DNA of 60,000 bases from contig NC_088316.1 of NCBI RefSeq assembly GCF_910592395.1, forward strand, positions 16,928,001 to 16,988,000. Direction: 5' to 3'. The notes beneath the pieces are model-generated. The model was not told the origin of the DNA, ran no database searches, and worked only from the letters and a program-made list of their open reading frames with translations. Positions 1-11,701 of this stretch are shown here, one piece after another. The stretch is from Lineus longissimus (taxonomy: Eukaryota; Nemertea; Pilidiophora; Heteronemertea; Lineidae). Both the position numbers and the translations under genes were made by a program. Position 1 is the first letter of the stretch; each line of letters starts with the position of its first letter.

Positions 1-3000
1 AGTGAGGCGATCGGCGCAGAGAAGCTTCGAGGATTGCTCAAAATATTACCAGCTCAAGACGAGGTATGTTGTGGTCTTCATACATAATCCAAGCCTCGAG
101 GCAACTGTTGCTTTTTACGGAGATGATAATTTGAATGCCAGATAGCACTCGCCATTCAAAATTGTCCTATTTTAGGGGAAATTAGCTCTGGACGTCTTTT
201 GTTTTGAAGTAATGCTGTCTAGACGACGCTATAAAGGTATAAAGCACTCAAGGTACATGTACCAGCTTTGCTAACCGCGCCATCTCGAATATTACGTAGC
301 ATTTAACTTTGTACTGCTGACTGAATTTTCCCTGTTCTTTCCATAGATCGAGTTATTGAGAAGTTTCGACGGAGACAAAGAGAAAATTGGTTCGGCTGAG
401 AAGTTCATCTTCCAATTACTCGAAGTGGAAAAGTATGTGTTTTGAAATAAAATAAAGTCATAAGTCATCATTGCGTGTTTTGCAATGAGGTATTCGGTGA
501 ATCGAATCCGTATCAGTGTCCGTCTGTCGTGCTCGGAGCATGACGACAACTACGTGTGAATGCATTTGCATGACATGCGTAATGCACTGGCTCATGGTTT
601 GTGCTACGAAAATTTAACTAAGATTACAAAGGTGTCATTTGTTGTCATTTCAGCTACAAACTTCGAACAGAGAGTATGCTAATACGAGAGGAGTTCAAAC
701 AAAATATGGAGGATATCAAACCGTCCATTGACGCCATTATACTTGCTTCAAGGGGTAAGTACTGTAATGGCAAGAAGTAACATCTCATACGTCACACACA
801 ATTCCTGTTTCATGGGGGTCGATGGGATCAAGATTTGTACTAATAACCCATTGATAAAGTAGAACAATGGGAATTTAGACCGAGATGCGAGCGGGCTTTG
901 TTCACAGACAATAAACTGTGTATTTGGCCTGAATTCTTTTAACCGTGAGGGTAGGGGCAAAACACGTAATGTTATGTCCTTTTTTCAGATTTGAAGGAAA
1001 GCAAAGACCTTCAAGAAATCTTCTTCCTGGTGCTCGTCGCTGGTAACTTCATGAACTCGGTAAGAAATGGACATTTCATATGCTTGCATTGCCTGTTCCT
1101 TCTGCACGTCTCCTTAGTCCAGAAACATTGTCAGCAAACTTTTGGAGTGCTCAAAACGTTGTCGCATACATTTTTCAATATGAGTGAATGTTTAGATGTT
1201 GATTTTTAATAGAGCGTTCGTCACTTCGTTTTTTTAGTTGATTGACGGTAGTCAGTCTACGTTAAAAGTGCATGTTGAATGTTGAATGTTTGAATTTATA
1301 CATGTATAGGGGCCTATCGGCGTGTGAGATTTTATATATTTTGAGAAAACCATTGACCTATTGAATAATTATTTTCTAGATGTCGTTATTTTCTAGTAAA
1401 GAGTAACGACAATAACTGATAAAGACGTTATTTATTCTTGGTAAGGTGTATTGTCTTCCTTCTGCCAATTTTCTAGTTATGTTTATTTGACCTTTCGTTC
1501 GATTGGTGATAATTTCAGGGTGGTTATGCAGGGGACGCGGCAGGTTTCAAAATGACATCCCTTCTCAAATTGACGGAGATCAGAGCCAACAAACCACGAA
1601 TGAATATGATGCATTTTCTTGTTATGGTACGGTTGATTTCTTGTTTAGGGAGGTTGAGTGTCCCGAAAATCCCCGTAAACGTATTCGTATACGTATTAAA
1701 CATTGAATTGATAATGAGGTTCCGCATCATTCACGAATTACGATTTACGGGGACAACCTCTGTATCGTATTTTATTCTTTTCAATTTCGTGCAATCGCAT
1801 GACATTTGTTAACGCATGTAACCTACCGGTAGCAACCTTTAGTAGACGTAACTGTCTATTCCGAGTGTTTCTGTCATAATTCCTCAACGAAGGTATTCGT
1901 GTTCAATGATCCCTCCTAAATAACCACGAGGTAAGGTCGGAACTATCATCGTATAAAGACTCCAACCACTCCGATTTGCGTTAAGTGTGTTTGAAGAAGA
2001 AGCTGGAAGAAGAGCATATCGAAATAATCTCAACATAATCTCTTCCTCTTTCCCCCCACAGCAAATCGAACAAAAGAACGCCGGTCTGTTAGATTTCCCA
2101 GCTAAAATGAGATTCCTAAAGGAGGCGTCGCAGTAAGTATGAGACAAGTTTGATATGAATACGTACCCAAAACAACTCATAGGCCATGGTCCTAGAATAC
2201 TACAAAATTGTAGGTTCAGTATCTAGAACAAGTCAGACTTTTGAGTAGATGTGTCTTCCCGCCTATTCAGAGTATTCACCAATCTGCTCTTTTCAGGACG
2301 TCTATCGACTCCATCCAGAGTGACATCCGGAATCTGAGCCAGAAGGTGAATTCCATCTCCGACCAGATTGCCAAGACGGAACAGGAGTTCCAGGCGCAAA
2401 TGATAGATTTCCTACATGTAAGAAGATTTTTATGTTTTTATGTTTTTATGTTCTTAATGATAATATGAAACTAATCATCAGTGTACGCCTTCAATTCAAA
2501 ATTCATTGCCATTCCTGAGCAGCACTGTCTTGTCTTGTTTACCTACTTTGGACATTGCATGTATGTACGAAATAACTTTTTCAATCTTACTCCCGAATAT
2601 AAGTAGTCCCTTGCAGAGCTCGTTTCATTGACGTTACGATCTCACTCAGAGCCTTCTGCGTCAGGATATTTACTATTTGTTTACTTTCCTTGCTGCAGTA
2701 CGCCAAGCAGGAAATCGTCGAGGTAGAATTTGACTTGGAAGAGGTGGAGACGTTACGGAAGGAGTTGGCAGAGTTCTTGTGCGAAGATGTCACATCTTTC
2801 AAGCTGGAAGAATGCTTCAAGACATTCCAGACGTTCTGTGATAGATTCCGAAAAGCGATTGAGGAGAATCATCTGCGCAAAATACAGGAAGAGAAGGCAG
2901 AGCAGCGGAGAAAAGCAAAGGAGGCGGCAGATGCCAAGAAAAAAGGTTTGTATAGGTTTTCCTTTAAAAAAAGTAATGTAGAGCATGAAAGACAAAGCTG

Positions 3001-6000
3001 TGCAAGTGGAGGTTTGTCCCATTACACCAGTTATATTAGGCAGGTTTGGTAATCCGTACGAAGGACCTAGTACGAAGGTCTGTAGTGTCATCAAATCCTG
3101 TGCCAATTCATGACTTCGGTTATCTCCGAACAAGCCTTTAAACATTCTCAACTTGTACAATGGAACATATTCTTGACCTCCATTTTCTCACTTTCAGCAC
3201 GTCCCTCGTCCGACCCCGAAGAAAAAGAGAAAGGAAACATAATCGATCGTCTGCTGGGAGACATCAAGAGCGGCAATATCAAAGATGGTGGCGAGGAGAG
3301 CGGCGGCGAATTCGCACGCGCAGGTTTCGCACGTGGCAGCCTCACGAGACGCGGTGTTTACCCGACCAAAAAGATGAATTCGATCGTTGAAGCAGAAAAG
3401 ATACGGCCTCATAGTGCGGATCTATCGGACTTGAGTCAGAAAATCGATCGAATTGAGGAAAATCCGTCTCCGAATGACACTCCGAATTCGAAACGGAGGC
3501 TGAGGGGAACTCCGTCAATAAATGATGAAAAGTTGCTGGACTATTTGATTGAAAATGGCGAGGATGTGATCGCAAAATCGAAACCTAAGTGGGAAGATGT
3601 AATAATTGATAAAACAGGTAACATGAGCAGACGACGACGGGAGAGGTCAGTCAGACGCGGGACAATGGAGAACAATTTCGACCGTGAGAGGGAGACTCTT
3701 TCGCCTGCCAGTCCTACGAAAAGCCATAGGCGGTGGAACAGTGAACTAAACAAAAATGATATAAATTTAGTACTCGAAGAGAAGGGTGAATTGCCGCGAA
3801 AATCATCTCAGGATGATTCTGTGTTCGAGGATTCCGTTCGTCCCGGCTCTACGCCTGTAAAAGCTGCTTTAGAACGTCCTGAAACACCAGTAATGACGCC
3901 TGAGGAGGCTAAGCTAGCTGAGAGGCAGCGCAGGCGACTGGAGCGTCAGAATCGGGTCGTCAGTGAGCCCCCGAAAGGTACCACAAATGACATTATGCCG
4001 AATAACACAAATCCGCAGAAACCTGACGACCCTCAGACAAGTCCGATCTTAGACGCTGCGACCCAAAGGCGACAGAAAGCTAGGTCCAGCAGGAGTAAGC
4101 GTAGCAGTGTGAATTTGAAGGATGTTCATACTGCTTTAAGTCCGCAGACGCCAGAGGTCGAGGATGTTCAGGAGGTGAAGCTAGAGGAGCCGAAACAGGC
4201 GGAGGCAGCTGAAAATAAGACCACTGATTCCATTCCGGATCGAGAGGAAGAGGAAAATTTATTACGTCGACAACGGTTTTCGCGGCGCAGCCGCAGTATG
4301 CTCAACCCAAGCGAGATAGCCCAAGTCATTCAAAGGATAGACGCACTGCCAGAAACAGATGAACATGGACAAATAAAAGCATCCTCTGTTGAGCAAAATA
4401 ATAATGAACTGAACTTAAGTAAATTTGAAAAGCAGACGTCATCGCCGTATATATCGCCAAGCAAAAGATATCGGAGCTCGCTGGAACGAACTGACATTGA
4501 TCGCGCAATACAGGATATGGAGAGAACCCGTGAGGACATTGATAACATTGGTTTGAATGAGAAGTCGTCTGATGAGGACAAAAACAAAACAGAAACTGTT
4601 CCGTTGATACATAAACGTACCAGACGTAGTTCTGCGTCTGTATTGAACACAACATTTGAATGGCGAGATGTGTCGGTGTCGGATAAAACTGAAACCATTT
4701 TGAATTCGACTGTACAAATTACGCCTGAGAAAACGCCGGAGGTGGACAATAGTGTTCATGCGAGGTCGAGACGACGTTGGCGGTCTTTCCTGAAAGATCG
4801 TCATTACGAGGACGATGCACCTGGGTCATCATCACCGGAAACTGTAACACCCGTAACACCAGTAGACGATACTGTTCCCGTGGTAGCGAAGCCAGCAGAA
4901 GCGACGTCACCGGAAGGCAATGCTAAACCACCCAAAAAATGGCGTCAAAAGTTGGCGGCAACTTATGCGGAATATGGTGATGATGAAGCAGTTGGAGTAT
5001 TTAAACAGCAGCCTCTGTCTGAAATTGCGGGTCAGACAAATGATGAAGATGATGTTCCACCACCTGTTCCACCAAAGAAATGGCGCCATACCATGAGTGG
5101 CCACGAATTGTCACGAGCTTCAATACCTGGCTCTGATGATGTGCTGTACCCGAAGTCCACTCTGAGTGAGGAAGAGGAGTTGAACCAGTCCACACGTGAG
5201 CTCACAAGTTCCGAAGAGGTGCACATCAACCATTCTCAGAGCGAAAATCACCTGAAGGTCATGTCACCGGTTTCACCAATGTCACCCATGTCACCGACAA
5301 GGGCATTCAATGAGCCGGGGCAGTCTTTAACTGAAAAAGCGCTGTTGGAACATTCAAGTCGAAAGTGGAAGAATGAAGAAGAGATTCAGCAAGAGGAAGA
5401 CAGCACTACTGCACTTTGTGAGTTCGCTGAGGCTGAACCCTCTTGCCTACAGGCTGGGGTGCCAAGGAAAAATGCAAGTCCGACACAAGAGAGTAAGCCT
5501 GTTACGCGTCGATGGGGTCGCTACCTCGGCGAAGGTGAATCCAATAATGCGGAAGACGACACAGAAGGAAGTGGGTCGGGAGAGAACGATGTGAGTGAAA
5601 AGAAAGGACTTGCTGCCTTACGGAGTGTCAGGCAGAGCTTGTACGACAACATCACGAGCCCCACTGAAGAGAAACCGATTACAAAAAGGTGGAGGAGCAA
5701 CATCGAGGCCGGGGAAGTCAACAACGCAATCAAGAATTTCGAGAATAAATTCGTCGCGAAAGATAAGCGCCCAGGTGATGTGAAGAACATCCAGAGTGGC
5801 TTGGCGAATCTGCGAAGGGCAAAGTTTGAACAAGCCCAACAGGGTACTCTTGATGATGAAAAGGAAAAGGAAATAGAGATGGAAGACAGGCGACCTTCAG
5901 TGGGGAGCTTAGCGGCCAAGAAGCAGCTGTTTGAGCAGAACCAGCCCCCTGTGAAAATGCGGCGAAACTTCTTTAGCGTTGATGACGATTCTCCGAGTTC

Positions 6001-7702
6001 GCCACGGTCTTTCATGTCTGAGGATGGGATTCGTCGTGATACGGAGGAGAAAGAGAGGAGGGGGAAGCTGTCCGAAACTAGTGGCATCATCAATGAGGCA
6101 TTTGGCAACGATACAGAGTCTGAATGCGATACTGGTTTCGAGACGGAGACTCAATCTGATACAGTATCACAACGGACCTCCATGAGTAGCACGTTGGACT
6201 CCGAGTTACCAGGCACGCCAACCTTTGCCCGGAAGAAGATGATGACTCCACAATCCGAGACAAATGAAGAGTTGGAAGAGGTCAAATCGAAGTTAGCGAA
6301 GAGTGATGAGTTAATCCACAGGACAATCGAGAATGACTGCAGGCACTCTGATGTTTTCCCGAACAGTTTCGACGTCCCAGTCTCCCCGATGAACAAGTTG
6401 GGGAGCCAGAGCACACATGCTGTGTGTTCGTCCGATACAAGCGACTACGACAATCTCTACTCACCAGAACAAGATGATAAACTATCACCGCCAGTTGCCT
6501 CAATCACTGTTAATTCCTGCCAAGATGTCTCTAGAGCTGGTGTCAAGGACAAGTTAACGCCACATATGACTAAGAGCACGTCCGACTCCTCGGCTAGTTT
6601 GGCGTCAACTCTCAGCGTCGATTCAATCAATAGTGTCAAACGGTTCCCTCAGAAGCTACCGCCAACTCCTAGCCCTACAGCTCAAATGCAAACTCGAACC
6701 GGATCGGCTACAAGCGTGGGGTCTGCTTCAAGCAAAGAATCAACGAGCACTGTCAAAACAAATGTAGTCAAGCGTTCATCGACCTTCTCTTCATCGTCAC
6801 GTGTCCGGCCAACATCAGTTACAAAGATGGGCGTCAGTGCGCTGAAGAATGCTTCCCCAAGAGCGAAGACACCTCCAGCAAAGGCTGCAACGCCACCAGT
6901 GAAGGCTGTAACGCCTTCTACGGGGAAGACTTCCAAACCTGTATCGAGAACATCATCCCGGTTGTTCAGTCCAACTGCTTCAAGTAAAGCCAGAGATGAT
7001 ACTTCACCGGCAGCGAAGCCAGCGTCAAGAGGGACGGGAACTAGTTCGACACCCCGAACTAGACCAGCGTCCTTCAACAAAACGGCCCGGCCAACCTCAC
7101 CTGCGAGGTCGGACGTATCCGTGTCGTCAAGCACAAGTGCAGGTAGCCGCTCCCGGGTCCGATCTGGTGCGAGGACTCCCGTACCAATCACAACTCCGAG
7201 TGGTCGGGCACAGGCAAGCTCCATTGCTGCGAAGACACCTGTAAGCAAACCACGCGTATCACCGGGTAACAAAATCTCGCCTTCCCCTGCCGCAACTTCC
7301 AAAAGTAATAACAAGACTGGTTCAACATCTGCCGTTTCTACGAGAAAAGATACTCCGACTGTAGAGAGTCCGTTCAAGAGGAACATCACCTCGCGGAGTA
7401 CATTCCAAGCCGATACTGCCGCAAGATCATCACCCACTCCATTCAAGCGCGGGGCCATCACAAGAACGTCCATGCGAGAAAGTGGGATGACCGGGGTAAC
7501 GAGAAAGGCTCAGGTACCAAAGTCACTTCCACTGACGTCGAAGGCGACCTCAGGTAGAAGTAGTGAGGCCCCGGATAAGAAGACTGTGCTGAGACGATTT
7601 GGTTTGATCGGTAGACCAAAGGGCGAGACTGTTGAGAAAGGAGCAGCTCAAGGTCGGGCAAAAACTAAGGGAAATGCAACTACCGATGTGACTTGGGTAT
7701 AG
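1..7702 (+). CDS. FHDC1: FHDC1-type formin, 3' part (nine exons)
   Basis: Formins nucleate and elongate actin through the FH2 domain; FHDC1 proteins also bind microtubules through the C-terminal tail. Exons with GT/AG borders and consistent phase: <1-63, 347-432, 654-754, 989-1059, 1519-1626, 2062-2132, 2297-2417, 2699-2945, 3198-7702 (stop TAG 7700-7702). The start lies upstream of the window; 1790 residues are visible. Residues 1 to about 290 are the C-terminal half of FH2, with the hallmark GNFMN followed by GGYAGDAAGFKM and LLKLTEIRANKP, ending in a charged coiled coil (RKIQEEKAEQRRKAKEA). The remaining 1501 residues are one 4.5 kb exon: disordered, rich in S/T/P/K/R, with repeated [KR][KR]W motifs between about 469 and 1121 and a KTPPAK/TPPVK tail like microtubule-associated proteins. 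FH2 followed by a long C-terminal extension in one large exon fits FHDC1 rather than diaphanous formins, and no DAD-like motif is obvious. Family assignment is firm; orthology is inferred. Confidence 0.92.
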
Positions 7703-8684
7703 ACTGTACTTCAAATAGTGTTGAAGAATATTGCTGACTAAAACTGTACAAAACTGTGCATCATTCTGTTCGAATGTACATATGATACGTGGACACTTGG
7801 GGTGGTATCGCAAAAAATACGATGAGCCATCGTGTTATATTTCGGGTTTGGCACAAGATGTATGAATAGCTTCCAAGCATTATGTGCCTTTTATGTATCT
7901 CAGGACTTTCAGCTGCTTTAAATGGACTCTGGCTTTTTATACAATTAGTGTCCCAATTATCACACGTAGTTTATGTACATATTGAACTTTTGAAAATTTA
8001 CGAGGAACATAAGCCCTTTTTTGAAATCCTGGAACGCCAAGAACACTAACTCTTTGTGTATATATCCTGTAAGACATGACACGGTTGACCTTTAAGGACG
8101 GGCGTCTTCCGCAGAAAGATTCTCCAGCAATAAACAAATAATCATAAATTTCATGGGTATCTCTTGTGAAATGCACAATTATACCTTTTGGTGACCTTTG
8201 TTGTCCGTCCTAAGAGGGTTAACCCGACTGTAGCTAATTGAAATTCTTAGTAGAAACGTGACGCATTACTAACATTATTTATATAGAATACACATCAAGC
8301 AACAGCTAACATATCGTGTACATACAGACTACTAACCGCGGGATACTATAAACCCATGATATGTTAGCATGTACATGAAGCTGCCACATCATGTACATAG
8401 ACTATGAAATTTGTAAAGTTGTATCGCAATAGGAATAAAGACCTATTCGGAAATTCAACACGTACATGTACATGCACATGAACATGTTAGCTTATTTTAA
8501 TCGCATGAATATTTGGGAGATCAGTTCTTCAACTCATCCTTTATGCTATCTCATCTTGGAAGAATAAAAATGCTGTAAATGTTGTTTTACATAATCATGT
8601 TTTAATCATGTTCGGTATCTTGGTTAATTTTCATAAATTTTTGTATCGTCTTACCATGTTCGAAGCAATGTCCATTGTCAAATG

Positions 8685-9324
8685 TGTAAATAATGTGTAT
8701 GTACACGTGTAATGGCATTACATGTACAAGTGTAATGTCATTACATGTACAAGTGTAATGTCATTACATGTACAAGTGTATTGTCACAGCCTCAAATATC
8801 CAGCCAGCGATAGTTCCAAAATCGGTCAACAAGACGAGTAAGACACTGACTGATATCGTGTTACTATCGACGGTTTGATATCATGGCCCACTTAACCTTC
8901 CCCGATAATCTGACCTCGACCTCTGACCTATCAGATCGTATCTGATTGATGCACTGCTTGGTGGAAAAACTTCATCTAACTTTGATGAGAAGGCACACGG
9001 CTTCATCTAACAGGCACTGCACTTACTGACGTGAAGTAGAATTATGAGTTCCAAAATAACGAAATTTGCTGTAAATAAGAAAGATTCCGCAACATCGCGT
9101 TTACTGGTAATGGTCACAATTTTGAAAAATGAACTGCTAATGAATTTACTCTAGCCGGTGATTTGTGAAAGATTTACAATAGTTTATCTGCAGAATATTA
9201 TCATAAATGCATATCAATGTACATGCACACCGCTTACATAATTATCAAGATTCTGTGACGTAAATACGAGACAATTGTAGATTTAATTGTTTTCTGTAAA
9301 TAAGTGTTACCTATTCTGTAAATA
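8685..9324 (+). promoter_or_regulatory. Four Pumilio-type elements (TGTAAATA)
   Basis: TGTAAATA occurs on the + strand at 8685-8692, 9070-9077, 9295-9302 and 9317-9324, downstream of the formin stop and upstream of the AATAAA at 9546. TGTANATA is the established Pumilio/FBF RNA-binding site. It acts only if the transcript extends this far, which is inferred from the poly(A) signal. Confidence 0.4.
8707..8785. repeat. 23-bp tandem repeat, about 3.4 copies
   Basis: Copies start at 8707, 8730, 8753 and 8776 (partial). Each is GTGTAATGTCATTAC plus ATGTACAA, so each contains the short palindrome GTAATGNCATTAC. The first copy has one substitution (GGC for GTC). Confidence 0.9.
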
Positions 9325-9818
9325 ATCACCATCGACATCGCTATAGTCCGTTTCAAGCTTTATTAGACTTCAAATCACTATCATACTTAAATTTGCATAA
9401 ATTGATATTAATTTGCATAAATTTGTAAACATTTGAATTACCACAAGTATGCGAGAGATTGGCTAGTGATTGCTGTCTTCCTAAGTTTGGTCGGAATGTT
9501 AACGTATCTTCTAAGTCATCACCATTATTTCATGTACATTACGAAAATAAACTTTCCTATTTTATCAGAAAAACCTTGTTTTTGATGAAATGATGACTTT
9601 CTAGTACACCCCAATGGACCTCAAAATCTGCCGCACTTTGGTGGATCTTGCGAGGTAAGTGGGTGTAACAGTTTGTATGTTCTCGGATAGAGTCGTTCAA
9701 CAGCAAAGTCAGAATATGTCAAATGGAATGCAACAGTACGAAAACTCTGGATGTTTTTCGAGAAATCTCCCCATAGGATATAGTCCAATCCAAAAACTGA
9801 TTTCCAGGTACTCTTGTT

Positions 9819-10492
9819 CTAACCATTCCTTCCATTTGCTTTCTGTTGAACTGTCTCCCAAGGGTTCCATCCAACCTTGTCGCCGTAGATGTCATCGTAC
9901 CAGGAGTCGTCCAGGCTGCTCTTGGCCGGTGTCTCCCCTGGCCCCATTACTCCAAGTACTAGCTGGTTCGTGGGCCTACCGTTGTTCGCGAGTGTCCCGA
10001 CTTCATCCGTCTCCTGGATTTGCTCTCGCTCGTTCGATTTTGGGGGAGGGGGAATATTTCTGGCCTCATGATCTGAAATTAAACAAGTCAAATCTTATAT
10101 TCCAAATTCCATGCACCATGCCTTAAACGCCAGAGTTAGGGTGTTGAAAACCACGATAGCTTCAATGGATTCGGCTAAAAATGAGATAACGTCTTTAAGG
10201 ATGGTTTGGGACAACGTGAGTTTTGTTCTTTGATCACCCAGGCCCAGGAGAATAACTATTTGGTGCCTTGGTCTTCTCCTTCAGAATAGTACAGGACCGA
10301 ACAAGGGGGTATTTTTTTACTGCTACACCAACCTTTAGACATGGGTCTACGTGTAGGTCTACTTCATGACTGAATCAAATTGTCGAATCTTGGCAGCAAT
10401 GGTTGAGGAGGTCCCATTGAAGTGTGTATATACTCACCACCCAGCAGTACCAGGATGAGGACCAAAGCAACTAACTGCATACTCCGCAACAT
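9819..10492 (-). CDS. Small secreted peptide precursor, two exons, family not recognised
   Basis: Read on the minus strand, exon 1 is 10492-10438 (ATG at 10492-10490) and ends in a strong GTGAGT donor. The acceptor TTTCAG precedes exon 2 at 10072-9819, which ends with TAG. Phase is consistent (55 nt, then 254 nt). The product is 102 residues and begins MLRSMQLVALVLILVLLG, a textbook signal peptide with an intron just at its end, as in many secreted-peptide genes. The mature part has no cysteine, starts DHEARNIPPPPK, and carries an acidic aromatic stretch (SSLDDSWYDDIYGDKVGWNPW is its core region) and ends NGRNG. There are no dibasic processing sites, so a classical neuropeptide prohormone is not indicated, though single-Arg cleavage is possible. 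No function can be assigned. Its 3' end faces the formin 3' UTR. Confidence 0.7.
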
Positions 10493-11688
10493 AGTGACAA
10501 GGAAAGTGCGACTTCAAGTCTTAAAAACTCCACACACCTTTCAATATCCAACAGACATATCCCAGTCTGCAGTGAGATCTATACCCTCAGACATGCTACT
10601 TGACCTCTGATAAGGCATCGACATATCGCTTGACAGGGTCACATTATTAGCATTCATCGCTTGACATGGTACCGTTTTCGCGCTTGCTCAAAACGTCACA
10701 TCCACTAATAATAGTCAAACGCACATTCAAGGCCAGGGTGCTTGGTTTCCGCCTTACGCGGGAGTATAATGGCAGATGCCGACGTCTTTGTAGGGGGCAG
10801 CATTTGAACGGCCCACAATTGAATTTAAATTAAATATTTGTTAACCGCGAAAGGATCACATATATAATAGCCCCTTTGTCCCTTTGTATGTGTTCACTTA
10901 TCGAAAAATACCTAAACGCGCATGCAAAAAAACAAGGGCTACATGTACTTCTAAATACCTAATTGGTATCCACAGGCTAAGACACATGTACGTTAGGGAG
11001 TTGTACAACTCAACAAGTATATAGATATTTAAAGCACCGCATTTAAGGAGGGGAAAGGAATACACATTTGCGTCGAATAAAAATGAGGAGGTAAGTGCAA
11101 AATCATTTTTAAAGCAGACTCTGTTTAAACACCAAATGATTTTCCAAAAACTCAAAAGCCTTTCTTCTTAAAGAGTGCAGAGATTTATCTGTATTGGAGT
11201 GTTTTCACGGTTAGCCATTTTGGAGGGCAGAATAAGGATTTGTCGTGGGCCTGACTGCTGTCATGGTCAATTTGGCTTGCTTTTCGTTTGTCTGTCCCAC
11301 CAACATGGTGGCTGCTTACATGAGACCACCCTGTTCACTATTTGTTCCCAAAGTTAGTATTGGGATGGATTTCTTGTGTTCTGTGCTGCCTACTTGATGT
11401 ATCTACATGTACCAGTTAGGTGCAGTTCGAGTGACAAACACACGACTCAAGCTCGTCTGTCCAAGCTTCAAGAAAACCTGGTGTAGAAGTAGAAAATGTC
11501 CCCCTGGGAAAGTTGTCTGGCCCAATTGTCATTTGACGAATTATTGTATGTGGTTCTGTCGAGGCCTTGGCTGTCAATAGCTCAGAGATTAAAGCGCATC
11601 ATAGCAATTCTTTCCTTTCAATATGATAGCATTAAACCAATAGGCTCTAAAACCAATAGGCTCTGAATCGTACCTCCTTTGCTTTCAG
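10493..11688. other. Intergenic, no supported gene
   Basis: AT-rich spacer between the divergently placed secreted-peptide gene and the sulfotransferase. A short direct duplication (AAACCAATAGGCTCT twice, about 11634-11664) is the only structure seen. A pyrimidine tract plus CAG at 11686-11688 is a good splice acceptor, so a non-coding first exon of the sulfotransferase may lie in this interval; I cannot locate it. Confidence 0.5.
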
Positions 11689-11701
11689 AGTTCTTCGACA
11701 A

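Larger units (their letters stand above)
7703..9551 (+). other. Probable FHDC1 3' UTR and downstream DNA
   Basis: AT-rich, no supported ORF. Canonical AATAAA signals occur at 8129-8134, 8434-8439, 8563-8568 and 9546-9551, so several polyadenylation sites are possible. The last would give a 3' UTR of about 1.85 kb. Contains four TGTAAATA words and a 23-bp tandem repeat, listed separately. Confidence 0.5.

Noticed and set aside
5521-6108. 195-codon minus-strand frame
   Set aside because: Shadow of the formin tail exon.
6682-7473. 263-codon minus-strand frame opposite the formin tail
   Set aside because: Shadow of the low-complexity S/T/P-rich coding exon; hydrophobic V/L-rich translation is its mirror.
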